Shown here one piece after another: positions 24,913 through 34,822 of a stretch of 37,850 bases of DNA (positions within the stretch are counted from its first letter, which is position 1; each line of letters begins with the position of its first letter). Under the pieces are notes generated by a model, which saw nothing but the letters and a program-made list of their open reading frames with translations, was not told the origin of the DNA and searched no databases. The DNA lies in assembly GCA_017480525.1 (NCBI GenBank), contig JAFVAM010000050.1:1-37850 (forward strand), read 5' to 3'. The stretch is from Bacteroidales bacterium (lineage in GTDB: Bacteria > Bacteroidota > Bacteroidia > Bacteroidales > P3). A program made the position numbers and the translations under genes.

Positions 24913-25362
24913 ATGAATGAATCATTTGTAATACAGTCTGATACCAACAACCTGCCCTATGTGGAGGATCGAGTGTTCCATTTCTGCCACGAATGCCACG
25001 TGGGAAATTACTACTCGACGGTATCGGTGGCCGTGTTGCAGGCGGTGTCCAACGCCATCGTACACGGCAACGCCTCCAATTCCGCGTTGTCGGTGAGCAT
25101 CACGCTGGGTACATGTACCGGAGGTCTCTTTGTGGAAGTCGCTGACCAAGGCAAAGGTTTCCACTTTGAGAACTATGGTGAGATTGACTCTGCAGAGGGT
25201 GGTGTGGGCATTTTTGTCATGAAGTCCCTTTCCGACCGCATGACTTTTTCCGATGGGGGACGCGTGGTGAGGATGGAGTTCGATGTGGCGGGTATCGATC
25301 CTGCCGATGCCTTGGAGCGCATTTCGTGTCTCCGTTCCCGGTTTGCACTTGTGCAGGCCTGA
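24913..25362 (+). CDS. HATPase_c protein, RsbW/SpoIIAB-like anti-sigma kinase type
   Basis: The 149-residue protein has the GHKL ATPase motifs and no other domain: the N box in QAVSNAIVHGN (N47, H51, N53), the G1 box DQGKGF (78-83) and the G2 box GGVGIFVMK (96-104). Stand-alone GHKL domains of this size act as anti-sigma factors or serine kinases of anti-anti-sigma proteins. No STAS partner is encoded nearby, so its target is unknown. The gene sits between DUF4175 and ybeY. Confidence 0.85.
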   Translation: MNESFVIQSDTNNLPYVEDRVFHFCHECHVGNYYSTVSVAVLQAVSNAIVHGNASNSALSVSITLGTCTGGLFVEVADQGKGFHFENYGEIDSAEGGVGIFVMKSLSDRMTFSDGGRVVRMEFDVAGIDPADALERISCLRSRFALVQA

Positions 25363-25493
25363 TGCGTAACGCGTTTTCCTTTCTTTTTCGGTGTGCATCT
25401 GTCCTCTGGGACGGAAATATCGCAAGGATTTTAGTGAAAATTTTCGTAAAATAAAGCGTAACTTGCAGTATAACATATAAATAGTATCGTAAA

Positions 25494-25937
25494 ATGTCAA
25501 TCCGTTTCTCTTCGCAAAATAGAAATTTTGAGCTTTGTGAGGTTGAAAAAACAAAAAAATGGCTCTCGGAGGTCATTTTCCGGCGTGGAAAGAAGGTGGG
25601 CAATGTGTCGTACCTTTTTTGTGACGATGAGTATATGATAGAGGTCAACCGCCAATACCTCAATCATGACACTTATACTGATATTATCACTTTCGACTAT
25701 GTAGTGGCCGATTTCATTTCGGGCGACATCTTTATTTCTATCGATAGGGTAGGGGAGAACGCACAGCAATTTGCCGTTGCATTTGAGGAGGAACTTCGCC
25801 GTGTGATTGTCCACGGGGTTCTTCATCTTCTTGGCCAGGGCGACAAGACAGACCATGAGGCTGCCGAAATGCGTCGGCAGGAAGAGGAGGCCTTGGCCTT
25901 GTGGAACGAGATGTTTCACGAGAAACAGATGCGCTAA
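25494..25937 (+). CDS. ybeY: rRNA maturation endonuclease YbeY
   Basis: The 147-residue protein matches YbeY, a zinc-dependent RNase for 16S rRNA 3'-end maturation and ribosome quality control. Motifs are VNRQYLNHDTYTDIITFDY, GDIFISIDR and the metal site HGVLHLLGQGDKTDHE. The first two His (H107, H111) are in place. The canonical third His of HxxxHxxxxxH is shifted: four extra residues lie before H121. It is followed at 12 bp by mnmG. Confidence 0.93.
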   Translation: MSIRFSSQNRNFELCEVEKTKKWLSEVIFRRGKKVGNVSYLFCDDEYMIEVNRQYLNHDTYTDIITFDYVVADFISGDIFISIDRVGENAQQFAVAFEEELRRVIVHGVLHLLGQGDKTDHEAAEMRRQEEEALALWNEMFHEKQMR

Positions 25938-25949
25938 ATATCATGTTCT

Positions 25950-27827
<1,878 letters not shown>

Positions 27828-27851
27828 GTCTCGGTAGTGAAAAATGAAAAA

Positions 27852-27879
27852 CCCCGTTGTTTCTTGTGGAACAACGGGG
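27852..27879. terminator. Terminator after mnmG
   Basis: A perfect 10-bp stem (CCCCGTTGTT / AACAACGGGG) with an 8-nt loop is followed by CTATCTTTTTT. An A-rich stretch on the other side lets it also serve the WbqC-like gene on the minus strand. Confidence 0.88.
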
Positions 27880-27902
27880 CTATCTTTTTTGTTCTATGTG
27901 TT

Positions 27903-28514
27903 TTACGTCACCTTTTTCAGGTATTCTCCAGCTTCGGGTCCGAGGTTGAACAGTAGGTCGAGAATGCTGAGGTTTGGAGCGAAAGGAAGCCTGTCGGAGA
28001 AGACTTGGTAGTAGGGTGGCATCGTCTCTGTGGGGTAGGGCACTTTGGGCGAAAATCGGTTCCTGTAGTCGTCGGTCCCCCCTGTCGAAGCTATCCAGTC
28101 TGTGGTCGTCTCGTAGCTGTCGGACAGGGAGAGTTTGCGGAGCACCCATCGTGTTGCCTCCCGGTCGAGTTCGTAGAGGTATTCGTATCCATTCGTCAGC
28201 AGCGCCACCATCTCGTCGCGATAGAACATGTAGTATGGCGACGCTGCATAGGCCGCCTCAATGGTCCTCAGGTGGATGGTTCTCCATGGTGTTTTGTCGT
28301 CGATTTTCACCTCCCCCGTGCGCGAATGGTTCGTTCGCACCACTGGCACGGTCAGGTTCCGTAGTCCTCCTGCGGTCATGATGACGGCACGGTTGCGGTA
28401 GGTCTGCTTTGGAAAGGTCTCGTAGAGTTCAAAGAGCCTGTCGCCGTCGTGGCGGGACAAGGCTGCAAGATAGGCCACTGGCGGGAAATAGGCTGTGGAA
28501 AACAGTGCCTTCAT
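27903..28514 (-). CDS. WbqC-family protein
   Basis: The 203-residue protein fits the WbqC family (MKALFSTAYFPPVAYLAAL, then FPKQTYRNRAVIMTAGGLRN in part, TVPVV and WRTIHLRTIEAAYAASPYYM). WbqC proteins are often linked to O-antigen or amino-sugar loci, though many Bacteroidales copies are stand-alone with no proven reaction. It overlaps the upstream gene by 4 bp (ATGA, 28511-28514), so the two are coupled. No polysaccharide cluster is in the window. Confidence 0.82.
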   Translation of the reverse strand: MKALFSTAYFPPVAYLAALSRHDGDRLFELYETFPKQTYRNRAVIMTAGGLRNLTVPVVRTNHSRTGEVKIDDKTPWRTIHLRTIEAAYAASPYYMFYRDEMVALLTNGYEYLYELDREATRWVLRKLSLSDSYETTTDWIASTGGTDDYRNRFSPKVPYPTETMPPYYQVFSDRLPFAPNLSILDLLFNLGPEAGEYLKKVT

Positions 28515-28924
28515 GCGCCGAGGATGATAGAGACCAACTCTTCGTTGTCAAAGAAGAAGTCAATGTTGCCCTCGTTGAAACTCACGCGCCGTTCACCCCA
28601 GTCCTCGTCGTCCACATCCTGCTCCGTGATGCCGTTCTTGACCATCAGGGACACAATCTCGCGTTCTCCCATGGCGAAGACCTTCTCGCCGAAGAGTGTG
28701 CACTCCTCGTTGGCCACGTCGATGCAGGCCAGGGTTGGGTTGTCTCCCTCGCAGAAGAGCGTAAGTCCCTCGTCATTGTATCTCAGCACCGTGGTACTCT
28801 CGTCGGCTGCGTTGTCGATGTTCTCCACCTCGCTGGCGGTGCCGAGGATTTCGACTACCTCCTCGACGGGCATGCCGAATTCTATGTCGCCGAGACCTTT
28901 TTTTAAGTTTATCGATAAATTCAT
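28511..28924 (-). CDS. Small acidic protein of unknown function
   Basis: The start is set at the ATG at 28924 (MNLSINLKKGLGDIEFGMPV); the open frame runs 20 codons further, across the promoter TATATTTG (28982-28989). The 137-residue protein is acidic and has no signal peptide. The GDIEFGMPVEEVVEILG segment recalls the repeat of outer-membrane assembly factor BamE/SmpA-like folds (short FG.s..EV...LG), but that is weak. It is coupled to the WbqC-like gene. Confidence 0.75.
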   Translation of the reverse strand: MNLSINLKKGLGDIEFGMPVEEVVEILGTASEVENIDNAADESTTVLRYNDEGLTLFCEGDNPTLACIDVANEECTLFGEKVFAMGEREIVSLMVKNGITEQDVDDEDWGERRVSFNEGNIDFFFDNEELVSIILGA

Positions 28925-28981
28925 GATATCTATGGTTTTATGTTCTCTTTTGGTGATACTATGGCTGCCGATAGGGCTTGA

Positions 28982-28989
28982 CAAATATA
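28982..28989 (-). promoter_or_regulatory. -7 box of the WbqC-like operon
   Basis: The minus strand reads TATATTTG (TAnnTTTG), 58 bp before the ATG at 28924. The rest of the gap to 29260 shows no gene; short open frames there lack any family signature. Confidence 0.5.
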
Positions 28990-29260
28990 CGATGTTTTTC
29001 TCATCCAGCCAAATTTTTCTTCATGTCGCACAGGGTGAATAGGGGCGTATAGGCACAGATGATGCGTGTGGGGGTATGTGGCTTACTGTAATCTGGCTAT
29101 TCGCGGTCGGCAACAATAGGCGCAAAAAAAAGAGAAACATCCCGGAGGCAGGGCCTTTTTTCTGTGCTGGCATTTGTCTGTCGGCTTATTTTTGTTTCTT
29201 TATAAAACGTTGTAAACTATTGTTTTATGTACAGCACTTGCGTTGTGTGACACAAAATAT

Positions 29261-29291
29261 TTTGTCCTTTCGCAAAAAAGTTGTACTTTTG
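29261..29291 (+). promoter_or_regulatory. Strong promoter of the tRNA-Lys pair
   Basis: A complete Bacteroidota promoter: TTTG (29261-29264), a 19-bp spacer, then TACTTTTG (29284-29291). The first tRNA begins 36 bp further on. Confidence 0.85.
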
Positions 29292-29326
29292 CAGCCTCAA
29301 TTTGTGGGCGGTAGCCTGCGGTTGTT

Positions 29327-29402
29327 GACTCAGTAGCTCAGTAGGTAGAGCACAACACTTTTAATGTTGGGGTCCTGGGTTCGAGCCCCAGCTGGGTCAC
29401 CA
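29327..29402 (+). tRNA. tRNA-Lys (UUU), copy 1
   Basis: This is 76 nt with encoded CCA. Acceptor GACTCAG pairs with CTGGGTC; the anticodon stem CAACA/TGTTG holds the loop CTTTTAA with anticodon TTT; the T arm GGTTCGAGCC is standard. MnmG, encoded 1.5 kb upstream, modifies this anticodon's U34. Confidence 0.97.
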
Positions 29403-29439
29403 AAGAGAAGCATCGGCTTTCTGTTGTGCTTCTTCTTTT

Positions 29440-29515
29440 GACTCAGTAGCTCAGCAGGTAGAGCACAACACTTTTAATGTTGGGGTCCTGGGTTCGAGCC
29501 CCAGCTGGGTCACCA
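29440..29515 (+). tRNA. tRNA-Lys (UUU), copy 2
   Basis: Differs from copy 1 by only one base in the D-loop region (CAGCAGG for CAGTAGG). It lies 37 bp downstream and shares the promoter at 29261-29291. CCA is encoded. Confidence 0.97.
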
Positions 29516-29530
29516 ACCACACGATGAGGA

Positions 29531-29549
29531 CCGGAACGACAGTTTCCGG
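29531..29549 (+). terminator. Terminator of the tRNA operon
   Basis: CCGGAA/TTCCGG stem with a 7-nt loop, followed by TTTTT. It ends only 10 bp before the ATG of the TPR gene, so that gene must use read-through, or a promoter I cannot see. Confidence 0.8.
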
Positions 29550-29558
29550 TTTTTCTGT

Positions 29559-31385
29559 ATGAAATGGATAGGTAACATACTGACGATAGGCCTGTTGGTG
29601 TTGGCTTTGGCCTGCCCTTGCGTCTCCGTTGCGCAGCAGTCGCAGGAGCAGATGGCTGCCTTTTTCTTCGACAAGGGCGAATACCAGCAGGCTGCGCAGC
29701 TCTACGAGTCGCTCTACAAACGCACCACCAACCGCTTCTACTACCAGCGCCTCTACGACACCTATCTCCGACTCGAGGAATACAAGGAGGCTTCGCACCT
29801 TGCCGAGAAACGTCTCAAAGAACACCCTGCAGAGCTTCGATTGCATGTCGACGTGGGAAATGTCTACTGGGTGCAGAAACAGGCCCGCAAGGCCGAAAAA
29901 CACTTCGACAAGGCCATCGCCGCCATCACCGCCAACCTCGCTCCCATCCCCGACCTCGCCATGGCCTTCCTCAATGCCGGCCGCCCCGACTACGCCGTGC
30001 TTACCTATCTCGCGGCCCGCGAGAAGACAAAGAACGAGCAGCTCTACTTCATCGAGCTGGTGGGCGTCTACCAGACCATGGGCGACTACGCCGCCATGAC
30101 CAACGAATATTTCAACCTCCTCGACAAGTCGCCGCAACTCATCTCCTCCGTACAGGTCAACATGCAGAAAGCCATGCTCGAGGCTCCTGACAGCCGCCTC
30201 TCCGAGGGTGTGAAGAGCGCCCTGGTCCAGCGCGTCCGCGAGCATCCCGACAACAAGGTCTATCTCGAGATGATGATCTGGTTCGCTATCCAGCAGAAGG
30301 ATTTCGCCTTCGCCCTCGCCCAGGCGCAGGCCGTCGATGCGCGTTTCCCCGACCTCGGCGGCGAGCAGCTTCTCCGCGTGGCCCGCATAGCCTTCCAGAA
30401 CGACGACCTCGATGTCGCCTCCCGCGCCTTCCGCCTCCTCCAGGCCAAGGGCAAGGACCACCCCCGCTATTTCGAGAGCCGTCTCGGCGAACTGGAGGTG
30501 GAGTTCGCCCGCATCAACCACAACTATTCTATTGAAAGCAAGGAATATCAGACGCTCCGCCGTCGCTATTCCGACGCCCTCGACGAACTTGGACGCAACG
30601 AGCGCACCGTACCCCTCATGCGCCATTTCGCCACCCTTTTGGCCTACCACGGCTCCGAGGTGCAGGCCGCCGTCGACCTCCTCGACGATGTCCTCGCGCT
30701 GCCGCGTCTGACCCCCTCCGTACGCGACGAGGTGAAACTCGAACTCGCCGACCTCCTCCTTTTCGCGGGCTCTGTGTGGGATGCCTCGCTGCTCTACATG
30801 CAGGTGGAGAAGGCCAACAAGAACGACATCCTTGGCGCACAGGCCAAGTTCAAGAACGCCAAGCTCTCCTACTACAACCACGACTTCGACTGGGCCAACT
30901 CGCAGCTCAAGGTGCTGCGCTCCTCCACCTCCAAGCTCATCGCCAACGATGCCATGGAACTCTCCCTCCTCATCTCCGACAATATGGAGGACGACAGTAC
31001 CTACACCATGCTCGAACGCTTTGCCGACGCCGACCTGCTGTTCTATCGCAACCAGCTCGACTCCGCCTGGGACGGCTTCGACGCCGTCTCGCGCGCTGTA
31101 CTCTCCCATCCCCTCTTCGACGAGGTCTTGATGCGCAAGGCGCAGATACGCATAAAACAAGCACGTTTCGCCGATGCCGACTCCCTCCTCCAGCGGCTGG
31201 TGGACCTCTATCCGTTCGACATCACGGCCGACGACGCCCTTATGCTCATGGCCGAAATCAACGAGGAACGCCTCTTCAACCCTGACAAGGCACGCCAGTG
31301 CTACGAGAAGATACTCCTCGACTATCCCTCCTCCCTCTATTCCGACCGCGCACGAAAACGATATAATGCATTGAAAGCAAGATGA
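29559..31385 (+). CDS. Secreted tetratricopeptide-repeat protein
   Basis: The 608-residue protein begins with a signal peptide (MKWIGNILTIGLLVLALACP, cleavage near VSVAQQ). Helical pairs in TPR style run to the end, for example AAFFFDKGEYQQAAQLYESL, LYDTYLRLEEYKEASHLAEK and RFADADSLLQRLVDLYPFD. The periplasmic TPR scaffold type is common in Bacteroidales; its partner is unknown. Its stop overlaps the ksgA start by 4 bp (ATGA). A terminator hairpin sits just before it, so expression may depend on read-through from the tRNA promoter. Confidence 0.88.
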   Translation: MKWIGNILTIGLLVLALACPCVSVAQQSQEQMAAFFFDKGEYQQAAQLYESLYKRTTNRFYYQRLYDTYLRLEEYKEASHLAEKRLKEHPAELRLHVDVGNVYWVQKQARKAEKHFDKAIAAITANLAPIPDLAMAFLNAGRPDYAVLTYLAAREKTKNEQLYFIELVGVYQTMGDYAAMTNEYFNLLDKSPQLISSVQVNMQKAMLEAPDSRLSEGVKSALVQRVREHPDNKVYLEMMIWFAIQQKDFAFALAQAQAVDARFPDLGGEQLLRVARIAFQNDDLDVASRAFRLLQAKGKDHPRYFESRLGELEVEFARINHNYSIESKEYQTLRRRYSDALDELGRNERTVPLMRHFATLLAYHGSEVQAAVDLLDDVLALPRLTPSVRDEVKLELADLLLFAGSVWDASLLYMQVEKANKNDILGAQAKFKNAKLSYYNHDFDWANSQLKVLRSSTSKLIANDAMELSLLISDNMEDDSTYTMLERFADADLLFYRNQLDSAWDGFDAVSRAVLSHPLFDEVLMRKAQIRIKQARFADADSLLQRLVDLYPFDITADDALMLMAEINEERLFNPDKARQCYEKILLDYPSSLYSDRARKRYNALKAR

Positions 31386-32149
31386 ATGAAGTAAAAGCAA
31401 AGAAGTTCCTCGGCCAGCATTTCCTCACCGACGAGGCCATCGCGCAGCGCATCGTTGACAGCCTTTCTGGTCGCTCTTCCAACGTCATCGAGATAGGCCC
31501 CGGCATGGGAGTGCTTACCAAGTACCTCATTGCCAAGACAGAATTGAATTTCCACGTTGTCGAGATCGACCGCGAGTCAGTCGCCTGGCTCCACGAACAC
31601 TATCCCTCGCTCGACATCATAGAGGGCGACTTCCTGCGTCTCGACCTAAACAATTTGTTCCATGATTCTTATGCCGTCATCGGCAACTTCCCTTACAACA
31701 TCTCGTCGCAGATTCTTTTCCGCGTCTTCGACTGCCGCCAGCAGGCCGTGGAGGTGGTGGGCATGTTCCAGAAGGAGGTGGCCGAAAGGGTGGCGGCGGG
31801 GCCGGGCAGCAAGACCTATGGCATCCTTTCTGTCTTGCTCTCAGCCTTCTACGACATCGAATATCTCTTCACCGTTTCCGAGCATGTCTTCAATCCGCCG
31901 CCCAAGGTGAAATCGGCTGTCATCCGGCTCACTCGCAACGGCGTAACTTCTTTGGAATGTGACGAGTCGCTCTTTGTCAAGGTGGTCAAGGCGGGCTTCA
32001 ACCAGCGTCGCAAGACCCTCCGCAATGCCCTCCGCTCGGCCTCGCTGCCGCTCGACAATGTTGACGACGCCTTCCTCTCCAAGCGTGCCGAACAGCTTTC
32101 TGTCGACGAATTCGTTTCCCTCACCAAATCCATACAGTCATGTCTGTAG
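31382..32149 (+). CDS. ksgA: 16S rRNA dimethyladenosine transferase
   Basis: The 255-residue SAM-dependent enzyme (KsgA/RsmA) dimethylates two adjacent adenines near the 16S rRNA 3' end during small-subunit assembly. Motifs are KKFLGQHFLTD at the N-terminus, the SAM-binding VIEIGPGMGVLTK, EIDRES, EGDFL and the catalytic GNFPYNISS. Length is normal. It overlaps the TPR gene by 4 bp upstream and the MntP-like gene by 10 bp downstream. Confidence 0.97.
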   Translation: MNEVKAKKFLGQHFLTDEAIAQRIVDSLSGRSSNVIEIGPGMGVLTKYLIAKTELNFHVVEIDRESVAWLHEHYPSLDIIEGDFLRLDLNNLFHDSYAVIGNFPYNISSQILFRVFDCRQQAVEVVGMFQKEVAERVAAGPGSKTYGILSVLLSAFYDIEYLFTVSEHVFNPPPKVKSAVIRLTRNGVTSLECDESLFVKVVKAGFNQRRKTLRNALRSASLPLDNVDDAFLSKRAEQLSVDEFVSLTKSIQSCL

Positions 32150-32724
32150 TCTCTTTCATCGTTATTGCCATTGCATTTGGAATCAGCGCCATGCTTCTCA
32201 TGCGACGTTGCACGGAGGAGGTTCCTGTGGCGCTCTCTGCAGGGTTGCTCATCTCGCTTACGTTGGCCGTCGTCCATGCCGCCATTTTTTGCCTGGGCAT
32301 CCTGGTGGGCAATGGTCTTCGCTTCTCACTTCCCGATGGTTCCTCCACTCCCTTCTGGCGCCAGAATGCGTTTTCCTTTCTCGGAATGGCAGTTTTTGTT
32401 GCCGTGAAAATGCTGTGGCCTTATATGGGCAAACGCACCCGTCCCATGGCCTTCGACCTCAATGCAGGCACGCTTCGTGTGCTGCTCTTCACTGTCGCCA
32501 CCGGCATCAATGGTTTCCTCTTGGGGATAGGCGTAGGATTTGTCGCCCTTCTCTCCGACCAACTCCACGCTGCCCTCTGGCCCTTGTTCACCGCGATATT
32601 CCTCTTCTCCTATCTTGGCATAATGTATGGCCGTCAGCGTGTTAAGCTCCGCCCACGTCGCTGGATGGCCGTGGCCGCCGTCATGCTTCTTTTTGTGGCC
32701 ATTGCCGCCGTTGTCAACGCCTGA
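32140..32724 (+). CDS. MntP-like membrane protein lacking the key acidic residues
   Basis: The 194-residue protein has six hydrophobic segments and the two-repeat layout of MntP manganese exporters. In MntP each repeat carries a conserved Asp (TM1 SxDAFAVS and TM4 SxDAxxVG). Here the equivalents are AIAFGISAMLLMRR (Ser in place of Asp) and ATGINGFLLGIGVGF (Asn). The fold is kept but both ion-coordinating acids are lost, so Mn export is unlikely; another cargo or a regulatory role is possible. It overlaps ksgA by 10 bp. If the alignment is wrong, it is an unrelated 6-TM protein. Confidence 0.7.
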   Translation: MSVVSFIVIAIAFGISAMLLMRRCTEEVPVALSAGLLISLTLAVVHAAIFCLGILVGNGLRFSLPDGSSTPFWRQNAFSFLGMAVFVAVKMLWPYMGKRTRPMAFDLNAGTLRVLLFTVATGINGFLLGIGVGFVALLSDQLHAALWPLFTAIFLFSYLGIMYGRQRVKLRPRRWMAVAAVMLLFVAIAAVVNA

Positions 32725-32762
32725 CGAACTTTGTTAACAAGTATTAAAAAGGGCGTATTCGG

Positions 32763-32850
32763 CCTACTATCGCCTTACCATTTGCCTACCATCTCCTTAC
32801 CAACTCCTACCATAGTGGGAGTTGATAGGGTGTTGGTGTGGGGTTTGTAG
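32763..32850. repeat. Palindromic intergenic repeat, copy 2
   Basis: This is related to copy 1: the 14-mer TACCAACTCCTACC (32798-32811) is identical to 14299-14312. An imperfect dyad spans 32801-32824 (CAACTCC ... GGAGTTG), followed by GGGTGTTGG words. It occupies the gap between the MntP-like and U32 genes. Confidence 0.65.
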
Positions 32851-32860
32851 CATGAAAATA

Positions 32861-32890
32861 CCCCTCTCATACCCATGGGTACGGGAGGGG
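32861..32890. terminator. Possible bidirectional hairpin
   Basis: CCCCTC (32861-32866) pairs with GAGGGG (32885-32890), with the palindrome TACCCATGGGTA inside. It sits between convergent genes, with no U-run on either side. Confidence 0.4.
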
Positions 32891-32913
32891 TAGGTGTGTG
32901 GGGTCGGAACGGG

Positions 32914-34743
32914 TCAGGAGAGGCTGAAGATGTGCATCTGGCATTCCTTGCAGTCGAACTCCAGCCGGAAGCGGTTGTCGTTGTTGCGGAGCACCAGGCC
33001 TTCGCCGTGGGCGAGGTTGACCCTCGGCTTGTGGGTGTTTTTGCCTTGCAGGCAGCAGCCCAGTTCGTAGCGCAGGCAGTAGCGGGTGGTCATGAGGATC
33101 TTGCCGTCATAGTCCCCGGTCTGTTCCACTCCGCGCTCTATCTCCTTTGTTCCATGTTTTTTATAGAATGTTTCAGCCTTTTGGTTGACGATGTTGGCCC
33201 GGTAGTCGACGCTTTCTGGCATCTGCAGGGTGGGGGAGGGGAGGGGTTTGGGGGTGTCCTCTGGGCGGAAATGCTTGATTCTATTGTCTATGAGTATCTC
33301 TATGGCTCTTCTGCGCATGTCGTTCAGCTGAAGTGCCGGAATGAAATACTGTCCCTCGGTGGCGTCCACCACTTTGAGGATTTCGAAAGGGGTGTTGCCT
33401 GTTTTCGACAGTTGTTTGACGATGAGGTTTGTCGATTTTATCTGGCTTTGTGCGGGCATGTGTTCCGACTTCAGTCCGGCGGTGGCGGTGACGCCGTCTT
33501 CGTCTTTCAGGTCGAGGGTGAAACCCCGCCGTGTGGCGCAGAAGAGCATCTCTACCTTTATCTTGCGCTCTGCGGACGGTTTCTCCAGCTGTTTCTCAAA
33601 CTGTTGGTCGTTGTTGCGCCATACCTTTGTCCCTATCTTTATTGTGGGCATCGTGTTGGGGGTGACGGTGCGGCCCTCCACCCTGTTCACGTTGAAGCCT
33701 TCGAGGTGTCCTTCGTTGTTGAAGAAACAGAGGCCGTCGCCGTTGGCGAGGGGTTCTGCTCCACTGATACTCAACGTATAGCGTCCGATGGTGGTCACCT
33801 CGCCGATGGGTTTGCCGATGGATTTCTGCGTGTCGAACGAGGCCATGGGCTGGCGTTCCTTGAGGAAGTAGTCCGTATAGCCGCGGTTGAAGGTGCGTTC
33901 TGGGTCGGGGGTGAAGCTGAAGGTGCATCGGCCGCTCGATGCGGGTTCGCGCTCCTCGTCCATCAGGTTGTCGAGCAGTTGGCGATAGTAGGCCGTGATG
34001 TTTTTCACGTAGCTCAAGTCTTTCAGCCTGCCCTCTATTTTGAACGACGTTATTCCCGCATCTATCATGGAACCAATATGTTTAGATGCGTCGAAGTCCT
34101 TGAGTGAGAGGAGGTGTTTTTCTTTTATCAGCAGGCGGCCGTCGGCGGTGTAGAGGTCGTAGGAGGAACGGCAGGGTTGCGAGCAGCACCCACGGTTGCC
34201 GCTGCGGCCTGTGAGGAACTGGCTCATGTAGCATTGACCGCTGTAGCTCACGCAGAGTGCACCGTGGACAAAGGCTTCGAGGTCCACATGGGTGGCTTCG
34301 CGGATGGCTTTCATCTCTTCTGTGGAGGTCTCTCGGGCGAGGATGGCACGTTTGAAACCTGCTTGTTCCATGAGTTTTATGCGCTCTGGCGTGTTGTTGT
34401 GGCATTGGGTGCTGGCGTGGAGTTCGATAGGTGGGAGGTCGCATTCCAGCAGACCGAAGTCCTGGACGATGAGGGCGTCGACTCCGATGTTGTAGAGTTG
34501 GCGGATCATTTTCACGGCGTCGTCCAGTTCGTTGTCGAAAAGGATGGTGTTGACGGTGGCAAATACCTTGCTGCCATAGAGATGGGCGTAGTTCACGAGT
34601 TGTTCGATGTCCTCGATGGTGTTGGTGGCGGCCGCTCGGGCGCCGAAAACCGGTGCACCGATGTACAGGGCATCGGCACCGTGGTTCACGGCCTCGCGTC
34701 CGAACTCCAGGTTCTTGGCGGGTGACAGTAGTTCTAATTTCAT
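32914..34743 (-). CDS. Peptidase U32-family protein, RlhA-like
   Basis: The 609-residue protein starts MKLELLSPAKNLEFGREAVN and holds U32 motifs: ALYIGAPVFGARA, LHASTQCHN, and the cysteine-rich HGALCVSYSGQCYMSQ ... SGNRGCCSQPCR. After residue ~380 a second domain (DUF3656-like) is present, as in E. coli RlhA, which hydroxylates C2501 of 23S rRNA; TrhP, which acts on tRNA U34, lacks it. Annotation as a collagenase-like protease is traditional but unlikely to be the function. The exact modified base cannot be told from sequence. It is divergent from aroB. Confidence 0.9.
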   Translation of the reverse strand: MKLELLSPAKNLEFGREAVNHGADALYIGAPVFGARAAATNTIEDIEQLVNYAHLYGSKVFATVNTILFDNELDDAVKMIRQLYNIGVDALIVQDFGLLECDLPPIELHASTQCHNNTPERIKLMEQAGFKRAILARETSTEEMKAIREATHVDLEAFVHGALCVSYSGQCYMSQFLTGRSGNRGCCSQPCRSSYDLYTADGRLLIKEKHLLSLKDFDASKHIGSMIDAGITSFKIEGRLKDLSYVKNITAYYRQLLDNLMDEEREPASSGRCTFSFTPDPERTFNRGYTDYFLKERQPMASFDTQKSIGKPIGEVTTIGRYTLSISGAEPLANGDGLCFFNNEGHLEGFNVNRVEGRTVTPNTMPTIKIGTKVWRNNDQQFEKQLEKPSAERKIKVEMLFCATRRGFTLDLKDEDGVTATAGLKSEHMPAQSQIKSTNLIVKQLSKTGNTPFEILKVVDATEGQYFIPALQLNDMRRRAIEILIDNRIKHFRPEDTPKPLPSPTLQMPESVDYRANIVNQKAETFYKKHGTKEIERGVEQTGDYDGKILMTTRYCLRYELGCCLQGKNTHKPRVNLAHGEGLVLRNNDNRFRLEFDCKECQMHIFSLS

Positions 34744-34773
34744 AACTTTTCTTTAACGTGTATTCCCCCCTTT

Positions 34774-34793
34774 TTATTGTCTGCAGGCAATAA
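34774..34793. promoter_or_regulatory. Near-perfect palindrome between U32 and aroB genes
   Basis: TTATTG and CAATAA flank a CTGCAG core (20 bp with one mismatched pair). It lies in the 79-bp divergent gap and could be an operator for either gene. Confidence 0.3.
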
Positions 34794-34822
34794 AACGGGG
34801 CGGCGGCGCGTTATTCCGACGT

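Noticed and set aside
24997-25002. CACGTG core as a third parS
   Set aside because: The flanks (GC...GG) do not match parS and the site is inside the HATPase gene.
29076-29336. Plus-strand 86-codon open frame before the tRNAs
   Set aside because: It runs through the tRNA promoter into the first tRNA and has no recognisable domain.
29451-31400. Minus-strand open frame of about 650 codons across the TPR gene and tRNAs
   Set aside because: It runs antisense through a tRNA and a gene with signal peptide and TPRs; its composition mirrors the GC-rich third codon positions of the real gene.
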